From NCBI GenBank assembly GCA_017744365.1, contig JAGIBL010000001.1, forward strand, positions 1,051,416-1,115,415: 64,000 nt of DNA. Direction: 5' to 3'. Numbering within the stretch: the stretch's first letter is position 1; every line of letters starts with the position of its first letter. Under the pieces are notes generated by a model. It had not been told where the DNA came from. It did not search any database and saw only the letters and a list, made by a program, of their open reading frames with translations. The DNA comes from Nocardioidaceae bacterium (GTDB lineage Bacteria > Actinomycetota > Actinomycetes > Propionibacteriales > Nocardioidaceae). Below are positions 30,642-41,314 of the stretch, piece by piece. The position numbers and the translations under genes were made by a program.

Positions 30642-31759
30642 GCGAGCAGCTCCCGCAGCACCTTGGTGGCGGTGGCCACCTCCTCGTCGGTGAGGTGGGC
30701 GTGCCCGGTCAGCCGTAGCCGGGAGATGCCGTCCGGGGTGGACGGCGGTCGGAAGCAGCCGATCCGGACACCGTGCTCGGCCGCGGTGGCGACCGCGGCG
30801 AGTGCGGCCGACGGCGAGGGCATCGGGACGGCCAGCACCGCACCCGCGGGCACCGGCACCCCGCACGCGCCGGCGAGCGCGGCCGTCACCTCGCGCACCC
30901 GGGAGACCCGGTGCGGCTCGGCCTGGATGAGCGCCAGCGCGGTCGTCGCGGCGCCCGCGGACGCCGGCGCGAGCCCGGTGTCGAAGATGAACGGCCGCGC
31001 GGTGTTCACCAGGTGGTCGCGCAGCGCGACCGAGCCCAGCACCGCCCCGCCCTGCGCGCCGAGGGACTTGCTCAGCGTCAGCGTGGCGATCACGTGCTCG
31101 GCGCCGGCCAGGCCGACCTCGTCGAGCAGGCCGCGACCCTGCTCGCCCCGGACGCCGATCCCGTGCGCCTCGTCGACCACCAGGACCGCGTCGTGCTGCT
31201 CGCAGGCCGCCGCCAGCGCCGCCAGCGGGGACGCATCGCCGAGGACCGAGTAGATCGACTCGACGAGGACGAGCGCGCGCGGCTGGGTCCGGCCGGCCAG
31301 CGCCGCGGACACGGCGTCGACGTCGTTGTGCGGGACCACCGCGACCGTCCCGCGGGAGAGCCGGCACGCGTCGATCAGCGAGGCGTGCACGTGGGCGTCC
31401 GAGACGATCAGGGTGTCCGCGTCGGCCAGCGCGGCCACCACGGACAGGTTCGCGTGGTAGCCGGTCGAGAAGGCCAGCGCCGCGGGGAAGCCCGTGAACG
31501 AGGCCAGGGCGTCCTCGAGCTGCGCGTGCACCGAGAGGGTGCCCGTGACCAGCCGCGAGGCGCCGGCGCCGGCGCCGTACGCACGTGCCGCGGCGACCGC
31601 GCCGTCCACGACTCGCGGGTCGCGGGCGAGGCCGAGGTAGTCGTTGCCGGCGAGGTCGATCATCGGACCCGTCTCGTCGCTGTTGAAGAGGCGACGGACC
31701 AGGCCGGCCTCCTCACGAGCGGCGGCCCGCGCGGCGAGCCAGTCGTCGAAGCGCGTCAT
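30638..31759 (-). CDS. bioF: 8-amino-7-oxononanoate synthase
   Basis: 373 aa alpha-oxoamine synthase; condenses pimeloyl thioester with alanine. PLP features: DEAHGIGVRG (cofactor Asp/His) and Schiff-base lysine in TLTLSKSLGAQGG. GNDYLGLARDPRV and GASRLVTG near the N-terminus are family hallmarks. ATG at 31759 overlaps bioA by 4 nt; no earlier in-frame start outside bioA is credible. Confidence 0.95.
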   Translation of the reverse strand: MTRFDDWLAARAAAREEAGLVRRLFNSDETGPMIDLAGNDYLGLARDPRVVDGAVAAARAYGAGAGASRLVTGTLSVHAQLEDALASFTGFPAALAFSTGYHANLSVVAALADADTLIVSDAHVHASLIDACRLSRGTVAVVPHNDVDAVSAALAGRTQPRALVLVESIYSVLGDASPLAALAAACEQHDAVLVVDEAHGIGVRGEQGRGLLDEVGLAGAEHVIATLTLSKSLGAQGGAVLGSVALRDHLVNTARPFIFDTGLAPASAGAATTALALIQAEPHRVSRVREVTAALAGACGVPVPAGAVLAVPMPSPSAALAAVATAAEHGVRIGCFRPPSTPDGISRLRLTGHAHLTDEEVATATKVLRELLA

Positions 31760-33030
31760 GCGCACACCTCCGTCACCGCGCCGACGAGGGCGCCCGTGAT
31801 GACCCCCAGGTCCTCGTCGGTGCACACGTAGGGCGGCATCGTGTAGACGAGGTTGCGGAACGGCCGCACCCAGACGCCGCGGTCCAAGGCGGCCCGGGTG
31901 AGCGCGGGCACGTCGGCCGGACGGTCCAGCTCGATGACGCCGACGGCGCCGAGCGTCCGCACCTCGCGGACGACGGGCAGGTCGCCGGCCGGGGCGAGCC
32001 CGTCGGCCAGCCCCTTGGAGATCCGGTTGATCGTCGCGAAGCAGTCGTAGGAGTCGAGCAGGTCGAGGCTGGCCGAGGCGATCGCGCAGGCCAGCGGGTT
32101 CGCCATGAAGGTCGGGCCGTGCATCATCGCGCCGGCCGGGCTGGCGTCCACGGCCGCCGCGACCTCGGCCGTGGTCAGCACCGCCGCCAGGGTCAGGTAG
32201 CCGCCGGTGAGTGCCTTCCCGACGCAGAGGATGTCCGGGGTCACGTGGCAGCGGGAGGCGGCCCAGTCGGTGCCGGTCCGCCAGAACCCGGTCGCGATCT
32301 CGTCGAAGATCACCAGCGCTCCGTGCTCGCGGGCGAGCGACACCAGGTGCTGCACGGCCGACGGGTCGTACACGTGCATCCCGCCGGCACCCTGCAGCAC
32401 CGGCTCGATGACGACGGCGGCGATCTCGGAGGCGTGCTGCTCGTAGAGGCGGCTGGTCGCGGCCTTCCAGTCCTCCAGGGGCTCCCCGACGGCCGGAGGC
32501 CGGTCGGCGAAGACGTGCTGGGGCAGGAACCCGGCGTACATGCTGTGCATCCCGCCGTCCGGGTCGGTCACGCTCATCGGCGAGAACGTGTCGCCGTGGT
32601 ACCCGCCGCGGATCGTGAAGAACCTCGTGCGCCGGAGCGCGTGCGCCTGCCAGGCCATCTTCATCGCGACCTCCAGCGACACCGATCCCGAGTCGGCGAA
32701 GAAGACCTTGTCGAGGCCCGCGGGGGCGCGGTCGACGAGCTGCTGCGCCAGCTTGACGGCGGGCTCGTGGGTGAGGCCGCCGAACATCACGTGGCTCATC
32801 TTCCCGAGCTGGTCCCGGGCCGCCTGGTCGAGCGCCGGCACGCCGTACCCGTGGATCGCGCACCACCACGAGGACATCGCGTCCACGACCTCGACCTCGC
32901 GGTCGTCGTACTCCAGGCGCAGTCGCACCCCCGCGGCGGACGAGACCGGGTAGACCGTCCCCGGCGAGGTCATCGAGGAGTACGGGTGCCAGAGGTGCTC
33001 GCGGTCGAAGTCGAGGTCGAACGAGGTCAT
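31756..33030 (-). CDS. bioA: Adenosylmethionine-8-amino-7-oxononanoate aminotransferase
   Basis: 424 aa class III aminotransferase, uses SAM as amino donor to make 7,8-diaminononanoate. HLWHPYSSM at the N-terminus and SSWWCAIHGYG mark BioA; FDEIATGFWRTG gives the PLP Asp, CVGKALTGGYL the Schiff-base lysine. ATG at 33030 overlaps the bsaP stop (ATGA). Confidence 0.96.
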   Translation of the reverse strand: MTSFDLDFDREHLWHPYSSMTSPGTVYPVSSAAGVRLRLEYDDREVEVVDAMSSWWCAIHGYGVPALDQAARDQLGKMSHVMFGGLTHEPAVKLAQQLVDRAPAGLDKVFFADSGSVSLEVAMKMAWQAHALRRTRFFTIRGGYHGDTFSPMSVTDPDGGMHSMYAGFLPQHVFADRPPAVGEPLEDWKAATSRLYEQHASEIAAVVIEPVLQGAGGMHVYDPSAVQHLVSLAREHGALVIFDEIATGFWRTGTDWAASRCHVTPDILCVGKALTGGYLTLAAVLTTAEVAAAVDASPAGAMMHGPTFMANPLACAIASASLDLLDSYDCFATINRISKGLADGLAPAGDLPVVREVRTLGAVGVIELDRPADVPALTRAALDRGVWVRPFRNLVYTMPPYVCTDEDLGVITGALVGAVTEVCA

Positions 33031-33221
33031 GCCGAGGCGAGCTCCCCGTGCTCCACGCAGCGTGCCGTCCACGACGTCGGCGAGACCTGGACGACCATCC
33101 GGCGGGCGCAGTGGACGCAGTACCGGGGCGGCTCCATCCGCAGCCGCTCACGGCACGCGTCGTGGCTGCCCTCGTCGAGAGCCAGACCGCAGTGACCGCA
33201 GTAGGAATCCACGAGAATCAC
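33027..33221 (-). CDS. bsaP: Biotin synthase auxiliary protein BsaP-like
   Basis: 64 aa cysteine-rich protein between bioB and bioA. Cysteines at 8, 11, 23, 35, 38 and 55 ([28 protein letters not shown]). The size, cysteine pattern and position match the small actinobacterial protein reported to support turnover of BioB by helping restore its auxiliary Fe-S cluster. The start GTG overlaps the bioB stop (GTGA), so the two are translationally coupled, which supports a joint role. Could otherwise be an unrelated zinc-ribbon protein. Confidence 0.78.
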   Translation of the reverse strand: MILVDSYCGHCGLALDEGSHDACRERLRMEPPRYCVHCARRMVVQVSPTSWTARCVEHGELASA

Positions 33222-34240
33222 AGGCTGCTGCTCAGCGCCTTGATCGGCATCTTGAGGTCCTCCAGCAGGGCCAGGTCCTCCTTCGGGTCCCGGCCCAGCG
33301 TGGTCAGGTAGTTGCCCACGATGACCGCGTTGATGCCGCCCAGCAGGCCGTCGCGGGTGCCGAGGTCGCCCAGGGTCAGCTCGCGACCCCCGGCGTACCG
33401 CAGGATCGTGCGGGGCAGCGCCAGCCGGAACGCCGCGATCGTGCGCAGGGCCTCGGACGACTCCATCAGCGGCAGGTCCCCGAACGGCGTACCCGGACGC
33501 GGGTTGAGGAAGTTCAGGGGCACCTCGTCGGGCTGCAGCTCACCGAGCTGCGCGGCCAGCTCGGCCCGCTGCTCGATGGTCTCGCCCATGCCCACCAGGC
33601 AGCCGCAGCACAGCTCCATCCCGGACTCGCGCACCATCAGGCAGGTGTCCCAGCGCTCCTCCCAGGAGTGCGTGGTCACCACCTGCGGGAAGTAGGACCG
33701 GGCGGCCTCGAGGTTGTGGTTGTAGCGGTGCACGCCCATCGCGACCAGCTGGTCGACCTGCTCCTGGGTCAGCATGCCGAGCGAGGCGGCCACCTCGATG
33801 TCGACGGCCTCCTTGATCGCCTTCACACCGTCGCGCATCTGGGTCATCAGCCGCTCGTCGGGACCGCGGACGGCGGCGACGATGCAGAACTCCGAGGCGC
33901 CAGTGGCGGCGGTCTGCTCGGCGGCCTTGACCAGCTCCGGAATGTTCAGCCAGACCGAGCGCACCGGCGAGGTGAACTGACCCGACTGCGAGCAGAAGTG
34001 GCAGTCCTCGGGACATCCGCCGGTCTTGATCGAGACGATGCCCTCGACCTCGACCTCGGGCCCGCACCACTTCATCCGGACCTCGTGCGCCAGCGCCAGC
34101 AGGTCGGGGAGCACCTCGTCGCCGGTGGTGAGTACCCGCAGGATCTGGGCCTCGTCCAGCGGGACGCCGCGCTCGAGCACCTGCTCGCGGGCGATCTCCA
34201 GGATGTCGAGATCGGTGGTCTCCTGCACGGGCGCGGACAT
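33218..34240 (-). CDS. bioB: Biotin synthase
   Basis: 340 aa radical SAM enzyme inserting sulfur into dethiobiotin. Radical-SAM cysteines Cys76, Cys80 and Cys83 in [10 protein letters not shown]; further conserved residues in [20 protein letters not shown] and YAGGRE fit the second cluster site. ATG at 34240 preceded by GAGGAG. First gene of the biotin operon; no BioQ/BirA-type palindrome was found in the 22 nt before it. Confidence 0.97.
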   Translation of the reverse strand: MSAPVQETTDLDILEIAREQVLERGVPLDEAQILRVLTTGDEVLPDLLALAHEVRMKWCGPEVEVEGIVSIKTGGCPEDCHFCSQSGQFTSPVRSVWLNIPELVKAAEQTAATGASEFCIVAAVRGPDERLMTQMRDGVKAIKEAVDIEVAASLGMLTQEQVDQLVAMGVHRYNHNLEAARSYFPQVVTTHSWEERWDTCLMVRESGMELCCGCLVGMGETIEQRAELAAQLGELQPDEVPLNFLNPRPGTPFGDLPLMESSEALRTIAAFRLALPRTILRYAGGRELTLGDLGTRDGLLGGINAVIVGNYLTTLGRDPKEDLALLEDLKMPIKALSSSL

Positions 34241-34262
34241 GCGGCTCCTCGGTGGGGGTGGG

Positions 34263-35174
34263 TCAGAGTGCCCCGGGGGCGAAGGTGTTGCAGGCCTCCA
34301 GGGAACCCTCCTTCAGACCCACATTGAACCAGTGCTGCCGTTGCTCGGCTGACCCGTGGGTCCACTGTTCAGGATTGACCCGGCCCGAGGAGCGCTTCTG
34401 GATGCGGTCGTCGCCCACGGCCTGGGCCGCGTCGATGGCCCGGGCGATGTCGTCCGGGGTGAGCTCGCTGATGATCTGGGTGCCCTCGGTGTCGGTCGTG
34501 GTGAGGGCCTCCTTGGCCCACATGCCGCCGAGGCAGTCGGCCATCAGCTCGACCTTGACGCCGTCGCTCTTGGGCCCCTGCTGGGTGCGCATCCGGGCCA
34601 GGATGCCGAGCTGGTCCTCGATGTGGTGGCCGTACTCGTGCGCGATCACGTAGCCGATCGAGAACGGCCCGCCCTCCGCGCCGAGCTGGCCCTCGAGCAT
34701 CTGGTCGAAGAACGTCGAGTCGACGTACACCTTCTTGTCGTTCGGGCAGTAGAACGGGCCCATCTGCGAGGCCGCGGTGCCGCAGGCGGAGTCGGTCTGG
34801 CCGCTGAAGGTGACCGTGCTGGTGACGTCGTACGCCGGCCCGCCCTGCTCCTGCAGCGCCTTGCCCCAGTAGTTCTGCACGGACTCGGTGAACAGGCGCA
34901 CCGCGCACTCGTCGGACTTGTTGGCGTCCTCGCCGGTCTGGCAGGACTCGGCCGAGCCAGAGCCCGAGCCGCCACCGGGGACGAGGTCGGGACCCACGCC
35001 CGCGCACTGACTCACGACGAAGAACAGCACGAGCACGACGAGGCCCCCGACACCGAGCTGACCACCCCCGCCGCTCGGGAGGGGGAGCCGCATGCCGCCA
35101 CCGCCCAGGCTGCCGCCTCCACCGCGCGCCTCGACCTGGCTGGGGTCGATCCGTGCCTTGGGGTTGAACCGCAT
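34263..35174 (-). CDS. KPN_02809/YpfJ-type neutral zinc metallopeptidase
   Basis: 303 aa. Short cytoplasmic N-terminus rich in glycine ([20 protein letters not shown]), one membrane helix (about 43-60), then an exported domain with zinc-site [12 protein letters not shown] and the downstream ELMADCLGG glutamate. Four to six cysteines outside the membrane could form disulfides. Substrate unknown. The ATG at 35174 matches the family start; it is divergent from the ABC-F gene. Confidence 0.9.
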   Translation of the reverse strand: MRFNPKARIDPSQVEARGGGGSLGGGGMRLPLPSGGGGQLGVGGLVVLVLFFVVSQCAGVGPDLVPGGGSGSGSAESCQTGEDANKSDECAVRLFTESVQNYWGKALQEQGGPAYDVTSTVTFSGQTDSACGTAASQMGPFYCPNDKKVYVDSTFFDQMLEGQLGAEGGPFSIGYVIAHEYGHHIEDQLGILARMRTQQGPKSDGVKVELMADCLGGMWAKEALTTTDTEGTQIISELTPDDIARAIDAAQAVGDDRIQKRSSGRVNPEQWTHGSAEQRQHWFNVGLKEGSLEACNTFAPGAL

Positions 35175-35210
35175 GTCCGATCCCTTCGTCCGCCCGTGAA
35201 CCGCCCTCCG

Positions 35211-35216
35211 TACACT
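35211..35216 (+). promoter_or_regulatory. -10 hexamer of the ABC-F gene
   Basis: TACACT, 9 nt before the GTG at 35226; would yield a transcript with at most a few untranslated bases. Confidence 0.5.
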
Positions 35217-35225
35217 AGTGCTCCC

Positions 35226-36824
<1,599 letters not shown>

Positions 36825-36825
36825 C

Positions 36826-36911
36826 GCGGCACCTCGCTGCGTTGTCGTCGCTCGACGTCCGCTCCGCAAGCTCCGCCGAAGGACGCCTTCGCTCCTCCGC
36901 CTTGCGATGCA
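36826..36911 (+). repeat. Dispersed intergenic element, copy B
   Basis: Begins 2 nt after the ABC-F stop. Contains CGCTGCGTTGTCGTC (36835-36849), a CTCGACGTCCGCTCCGC block, hairpin CGAAGG-ACG-CCTTCG (36877-36891) and CTCCTCCGCCTTGC. Matches copy A after sufC; the hairpin arms differ in sequence yet still pair. Confidence 0.7.
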
Positions 36912-36945
36912 CCACGCCAGGCGACCGAGATCGGCCACGCCGTCC

Positions 36946-36951
36946 TAGGGT
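36946..36951 (+). promoter_or_regulatory. -10 hexamer of the enoyl-CoA hydratase gene
   Basis: TAGGGT, 6 nt before the ATG at 36958; implies leaderless transcription starting after repeat copy B. Confidence 0.5.
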
Positions 36952-36957
36952 GCTCCC

Positions 36958-37734
36958 ATGCTCCCCACCACCGAGGAACTCGCCGCGGCGCGGCTGTCGC
37001 TGACCATCGACGGCCCGGTCGCCACCATCACCCTGGACGCGCCCGAGCGCCGCAACGCCCAGGTGCCGTCGATGTGGCACCGGCTGCGCGACCTCGGGGC
37101 GGCTCTCCCCGAGGAGATCCGGGTGGTGGTGCTGAAGGGTGCCGGAGACTGCTTCTCGGCCGGGCTCGACCTCGGCATGCTCAGCCCCGAGGGCGTCGAA
37201 GGCGAGGAGCGTGCCCTGCTGCTCGGCAGCGACGAGGAGCGGCTGGCGGCGATCGACTCCTATCAGCAGGGCTTCACCTGGCTGCGCGACCCGCGGTTCA
37301 TCAGCATCGCCCAGGTGCACGGGTTCGCCATCGGGGCCGGGTTCCAGCTGGCGCTCGCCTGCGACCTGCGCGTGGTCGCGGCCGACGCGTGGTTCTGCAT
37401 GAAGGAGCCCGCGCTCGGGCTGGTGCCGGACCTGACGGGAACAAAGCCGCTGGTCGAGCTGGTTGGCTACTCCAGAGCCCTGGAGATCTGCGCCACCGCA
37501 CGCCGGGTGCCCGCCCCCGAGGCGGCCGAGCTCGGCCTGGCCACCGCCGTGGTGCCCCGCGCCGAGCTGGACGCCACCACGGCGGACCTGGTGGCGGCCC
37601 TGCTGGCCAACGACGCGGGCGCGGTGCGGGAGACGACGGCGCTGCTGCAGTCGGCGCTGGTCGAGGACCTGGACACCCAGCGCGAGCTGGAACGGACCGC
37701 GCAGGCGCGACGCTTCCGGGCGCTGCAGGGCTGA
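36958..37734 (+). CDS. Enoyl-CoA hydratase/isomerase family protein
   Basis: 258 aa crotonase fold. VVVLKGAGDCFSAGLDLGML forms the first oxyanion-hole strand and VHGFAIGAGFQLALACDLR the second; KEPALGLVPDLTGTKPL carries a glutamate near the usual catalytic position, while the second catalytic Glu is not obvious. Probably acts in acyl-CoA metabolism; exact substrate unknown. An ABC exporter gene follows after 25 nt. Confidence 0.9.
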   Translation: MLPTTEELAAARLSLTIDGPVATITLDAPERRNAQVPSMWHRLRDLGAALPEEIRVVVLKGAGDCFSAGLDLGMLSPEGVEGEERALLLGSDEERLAAIDSYQQGFTWLRDPRFISIAQVHGFAIGAGFQLALACDLRVVAADAWFCMKEPALGLVPDLTGTKPLVELVGYSRALEICATARRVPAPEAAELGLATAVVPRAELDATTADLVAALLANDAGAVRETTALLQSALVEDLDTQRELERTAQARRFRALQG

Positions 37735-37759
37735 GACTGGACCAGACGGAAGGAGCCCG

Positions 37760-39715
37760 ATGAGCGGGATGAGCCCGATGATGGCGGCGATGCGCGCGAT
37801 GCGCACCGACCCGTCCGTCGTGGACCAGAAGGTGTCCCGGCGCACGCTGCTGCGCGTGCTCGGCTTCGCCAAGCCGCACCGCAGCCTGATCGCGGCGTTC
37901 CTGTTCTTCGTGGTCATCGACGCCGCGCTGGTCGTGGTGACGCCGCTGCTGGTCAAGTACCTGCTCGACGACGGGATCCTGAAGCACGACGGGTCCGTGG
38001 TGACCTGGGTCGCGGTGGCGATGGCGGCCGTCGCGCTGCTCGATGCCGGACTCAGCGTGGCGATGGGCTACCTGTCCTCGCGCATCGGCGAGAACCTGAT
38101 CTTCGACCTGCGCACGCGGGTCTTCGCGCACGTGCAGCGGATGTCGCTGGCCTTCTTCACCCGCACCCAGACCGGAGCCCTGGTCTCCCGGCTCAACAAC
38201 GACGTGATCGGTGCCCAGCGGGCGTTCACCTCGACCCTGTCCAGCACCGTGTCGAACCTGATCTCGGTGGCCGTGGTCGGCGCCGCGATGGTCGCACTCT
38301 CCTGGCAGATCACGCTGGCCTGCCTGGTGCTGTTCCCGATCCTGCTGGTCGCCTCCCGCTGGGTCGGCGGCCGGCTCAGCGGGCTGACGCGTGCGCAGAT
38401 GGACGGCAACGCGGCGCTGGGCAACCTGATGACCGAGCGGTTCAGCGTCGGGGGCGCGCTGCTGCTCAAGCTGTTCGGCCGCCGCGAGGACGAGGACGCC
38501 CGGTACGCCGACAAGGCCCGCGTGGTCCGCGACCTCGGCATCCGGATCTCGCTGGTCACCCGGGTCTTCGCGGCCACGATGATGCTCATCCCCGCGCTGG
38601 CGACCGCGCTGGTCTGGGGGATCGGCGGCCACCTGGTCATCGACACCGACCTGACCGTCGGCACCCTGACCGCGCTGGCCACGCTGCTGCTGCGGCTGCT
38701 CGGCCCGCTCCAGGGCCTGTCCAACGTGCGCGTGGACGTGATGACCGCGCTGGTCTCCTTCGACCGGGTCTTCGAGGTGCTCGACCTGCCCTCGACGGTC
38801 CAGGAGCGCCCGGACGCGACGGTGCTGCCGGCCGGCGCGGCCCGGATCGAGTTCGACGAGGTCGCGTTCACCTACCCGCGCGCCGACGAGGTCTCGCTGG
38901 CCTCGCTCGAGTCGGTCGCCCGGGTGGAGAGCCGCGACCACGCCCCGGTGCTGCGCGGCGTCACCTTCACCGCCGAGCCCGGCCAGCTGGTCGCGCTGGT
39001 GGGTCCGTCCGGCGCCGGCAAGACCACGATCACCCACCTGGTGGCGCGCCTGTACGACGTCAGCGGCGGATCGGTGCGGGTCGGCGGGGTCGACGTGCGC
39101 GACCTGACCCTGCAGTCGCTCGAGGACGCGGTCGGCTACGTGACCCAGGACGCGCACATGTTCCACGACACCATTCGGGAGAACATGCGCTACGCGCGCC
39201 CCGAGTCGACCGACGAGGAGATCTGGGCCGCCCTGGAGACGGCGCAGATCGGCGAGCTGGTGCACGGGATGCCCGACGGTCTCGACACCGTCGTGGGCGA
39301 CCGCGGCTACCGGCTCTCCGGCGGCGAGCGGCAGCGGCTGGCGATCGCCCGGCTGCTGCTCAAGGCGCCCGCGATCGTGGTCCTCGACGAGGCCACCGCG
39401 CACCTGGACTCCGAGTCCGAGCACGCGGTCCAGGTGGCGCTGGACCGGGCACTGGAGGGCCGGACCTCGCTGGTGATCGCGCACCGGCTCTCCACCATCC
39501 GGCACGCCGACCTGATCCTCGTCGTCGAGGACGGTCGCGTGGTGCAGCGGGGTACCCACGAGGAGCTGCTGGCCGCGGGCGGCACCTACGCCGACCTGTA
39601 CGCCACCCAGTTCCGGGCCGATCGGCACCTGGTCGCCGACGACCTGGCCAGCGGCGTGGACGAGGGCGACCTGGCTCGCGAGATCACCGAAGGGGAGACA
39701 TGGACACAGGTCTGA
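37760..39715 (+). CDS. ABC transporter, fused membrane and ATPase domains
   Basis: 651 aa half-transporter. Exporter-type six-helix membrane domain (about 40-340, including FFTRTQTGALVSRLNNDV intracellular loop), then ATPase with Walker A GPSGAGKTT, signature LSGGERQRLAIARL, Walker B IVVLDEATAHLD and switch His in IAHRLSTI. Probably a homodimeric lipid or drug exporter. ATG at 37760 is preceded by AGGAG (37751-37755). Its end overlaps the SDR start by 16 nt. Confidence 0.93.
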   Translation: MSGMSPMMAAMRAMRTDPSVVDQKVSRRTLLRVLGFAKPHRSLIAAFLFFVVIDAALVVVTPLLVKYLLDDGILKHDGSVVTWVAVAMAAVALLDAGLSVAMGYLSSRIGENLIFDLRTRVFAHVQRMSLAFFTRTQTGALVSRLNNDVIGAQRAFTSTLSSTVSNLISVAVVGAAMVALSWQITLACLVLFPILLVASRWVGGRLSGLTRAQMDGNAALGNLMTERFSVGGALLLKLFGRREDEDARYADKARVVRDLGIRISLVTRVFAATMMLIPALATALVWGIGGHLVIDTDLTVGTLTALATLLLRLLGPLQGLSNVRVDVMTALVSFDRVFEVLDLPSTVQERPDATVLPAGAARIEFDEVAFTYPRADEVSLASLESVARVESRDHAPVLRGVTFTAEPGQLVALVGPSGAGKTTITHLVARLYDVSGGSVRVGGVDVRDLTLQSLEDAVGYVTQDAHMFHDTIRENMRYARPESTDEEIWAALETAQIGELVHGMPDGLDTVVGDRGYRLSGGERQRLAIARLLLKAPAIVVLDEATAHLDSESEHAVQVALDRALEGRTSLVIAHRLSTIRHADLILVVEDGRVVQRGTHEELLAAGGTYADLYATQFRADRHLVADDLASGVDEGDLAREITEGETWTQV

Positions 39716-40455
39716 ACGGCAAGGCGTTCGTCGTCACCGGCGGCACCCGCGGCCTGGGCCGGGCCACGGCCGAGCAGCTGGTGGCCGAGGGTGCTCGCGT
39801 CCTGGTCACCGGACGCGACGCCGACCGCGTGGACGAGGCGGTCGCCGCGCTCGGTGCCTCCGCCGACGGGCTGGTGGCCGACAACGCGGACCCGCGGGCC
39901 GCGGACCAGGTCGTGGAGGCGGCGCTCGAGCACTTCGGCCGGCTCGACGGCGCGCTGATCTCCGTCGGCGGGCCGCCGACCGGCACGGTGATGGGTACCC
40001 CGGACGAGTCCTGGTCGCAGGCCTTCGACGCTGTCTTCCTGGGCGCGGTCCGGGTAGCCCGCGCGGTGGCCGCGGCAATGACCGGCCCCGGGTCGATCGC
40101 GTTCGTGCTGTCCTCGTCGGTCCGTGCGCCGCTGGCCAACCTGGCCATCTCGAACGGCCTGCGTCCGGGCCTGGCGATGGTGGCCAAGACGCTCGCCGAC
40201 GAGCTCGGCCCGCGCGGCATCCGGGTCAACGGGCTGCTGCCCGGCCGGATCGGCACCGAGCGGGTCGCCGAGCTGGACGCCTCCACCGGTGATCCCGAGG
40301 CGGCCCGCGCGGCCGCGGTCGCCGGTATCCCGCTGGGCCGCTACGGCGAGCCGGCGGAGTTCGGCAAGGCGGCCACCTTCCTGCTCTCGGACGCCTCCTC
40401 CTTCGTCACCGGCGTGATGCTCCCGGTGGACGGCGGCATGCTCCGCGCCCTCTGA
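39700..40455 (+). CDS. SDR-family oxidoreductase with atypical active site
   Basis: 251 aa. Rossmann motif TGGTRGLG (14-21) and LSSSVRAP serine are present. The usual YxxxK is absent: the segment reads ISNGLRPGLAMVAKTLADEL, where Asn/Arg replace the tyrosine region and the lysine remains. Related SDRs with an SNxxR pattern exist, so this is a subfamily trait rather than a lesion. End GMLPVDGG-type motif intact. Substrate unknown. Confidence 0.86.
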   Translation: MDTGLNGKAFVVTGGTRGLGRATAEQLVAEGARVLVTGRDADRVDEAVAALGASADGLVADNADPRAADQVVEAALEHFGRLDGALISVGGPPTGTVMGTPDESWSQAFDAVFLGAVRVARAVAAAMTGPGSIAFVLSSSVRAPLANLAISNGLRPGLAMVAKTLADELGPRGIRVNGLLPGRIGTERVAELDASTGDPEAARAAAVAGIPLGRYGEPAEFGKAATFLLSDASSFVTGVMLPVDGGMLRAL

Positions 40456-40456
40456 C

Positions 40457-40505
40457 GCCGAGCGGGCAGTTTGTACGCCCTCAGCAACGCCGAGAGGGCA
40501 GTCAG
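40457..40505 (+). repeat. Short intergenic repeats (family 1)
   Basis: GCCGAGCGGGCAGTTTGTAC at 40457-40476, then a shorter GCCGAGAGGGCAGTC copy from 40489. It starts one base after the SDR stop and runs into the stop of the convergent SURF1 gene. Same unit as the arrays around 3091-4077. Confidence 0.7.
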
Positions 40506-41236
40506 TCGGTGTCTGAGCGCGCCCGCCGCCACTCGTCGTACGCGAGGTAGCCGAAGCCGAAGACGGCCAGCGCCCCGAAGAACCACCACTGCAGGCCGTA
40601 GAAGAAGTGCGGGCCCTCGCTGGTGTCGTCGGGCAGCTCGACGGCCTCCAGCGAGGTGGCCGGCCGCGGGCTCTCGGTGTGCAGATCCAGGAAGCCGCCG
40701 TACAGCGGATACGGCAGCACCTTCGCGGCCTCCTTCGAGGAGATCGCGCGCGCGGACAGGTCGTCGACGCGGGTGGACCGCCCGGTGCCGTCGACCCGGA
40801 CCCAGCCGATGACGGTGACCGTGCCCGACGCCGCCGCGGGCGTCTCCGGGCGCTGGCCGCCGGTGTTCTCGGTGCCCATCCAGCCGCGGTCCACGAGCAC
40901 GGCCGGGCCGGCCTCGGTCCGCAGCGGCGTGACCACGTCGACGCCCGCGGCACCCTCGCGGGTCTGGTACTTCAGCACGATCGTGTTGGCGTCGTCCCAG
41001 GTGCCGTGCACCACCACCCGGCGCCACTCGTCGTCGCGGTCGGCCGGACGGCCCGCACGGAGCACGTCGTCGACGGGGACGGGCGGACGATCGAGGTTCC
41101 GGGCGACCCGGGCATTGGACTCGCGACGCTCGTCGAGCCGGTGGAACTGCCACTGGCCGAGGAGGGTGGCCAGGTAGGCGGCCGCCGCGACCGCGAGCGC
41201 GAACAGCAGCCAGCGCCGGGTGAACAGGAACCTCAC
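40502..41236 (-). CDS. SURF1-family cytochrome oxidase biogenesis protein
   Basis: 244 aa with an N-terminal helix (about 8-26), an exported domain (LGQWQFHRLDERR, VVVHGTW, VLVDRGWM) and a C-terminal helix (HFFYGLQWWFFGALAVFGFGYL). SURF1/Shy1 proteins help insert heme A in cytochrome aa3 oxidase, linking this gene to ctaA/ctaB in the window. GTG start; TAACCT (41243-41248, minus strand) 6 nt upstream suggests a leaderless mRNA. Confidence 0.93.
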   Translation of the reverse strand: MRFLFTRRWLLFALAVAAAAYLATLLGQWQFHRLDERRESNARVARNLDRPPVPVDDVLRAGRPADRDDEWRRVVVHGTWDDANTIVLKYQTREGAAGVDVVTPLRTEAGPAVLVDRGWMGTENTGGQRPETPAAASGTVTVIGWVRVDGTGRSTRVDDLSARAISSKEAAKVLPYPLYGGFLDLHTESPRPATSLEAVELPDDTSEGPHFFYGLQWWFFGALAVFGFGYLAYDEWRRARSDTD

Positions 41237-41302
41237 GCCGCGAGGTTAGCCAGCGCGTGTCCGGCGCTCGCGGGCACCCCGGCCGCGCTGTGACCCAGGT
41301 CC

Positions 41303-41308
41303 TAGGAT
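41303..41308 (+). promoter_or_regulatory. -10 hexamer of moaA
   Basis: TAGGAT, 6 nt before the GTG at 41315, supporting that start rather than the in-frame ATG at 41321. Confidence 0.5.
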
Positions 41309-41314
41309 TGCCAG

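Noticed and set aside
37301-39628. 775-codon minus-strand frame opposite the ABC exporter
   Set aside because: His/Asp/Arg/Gln-rich shadow translation; the plus-strand gene has all ABC motifs.
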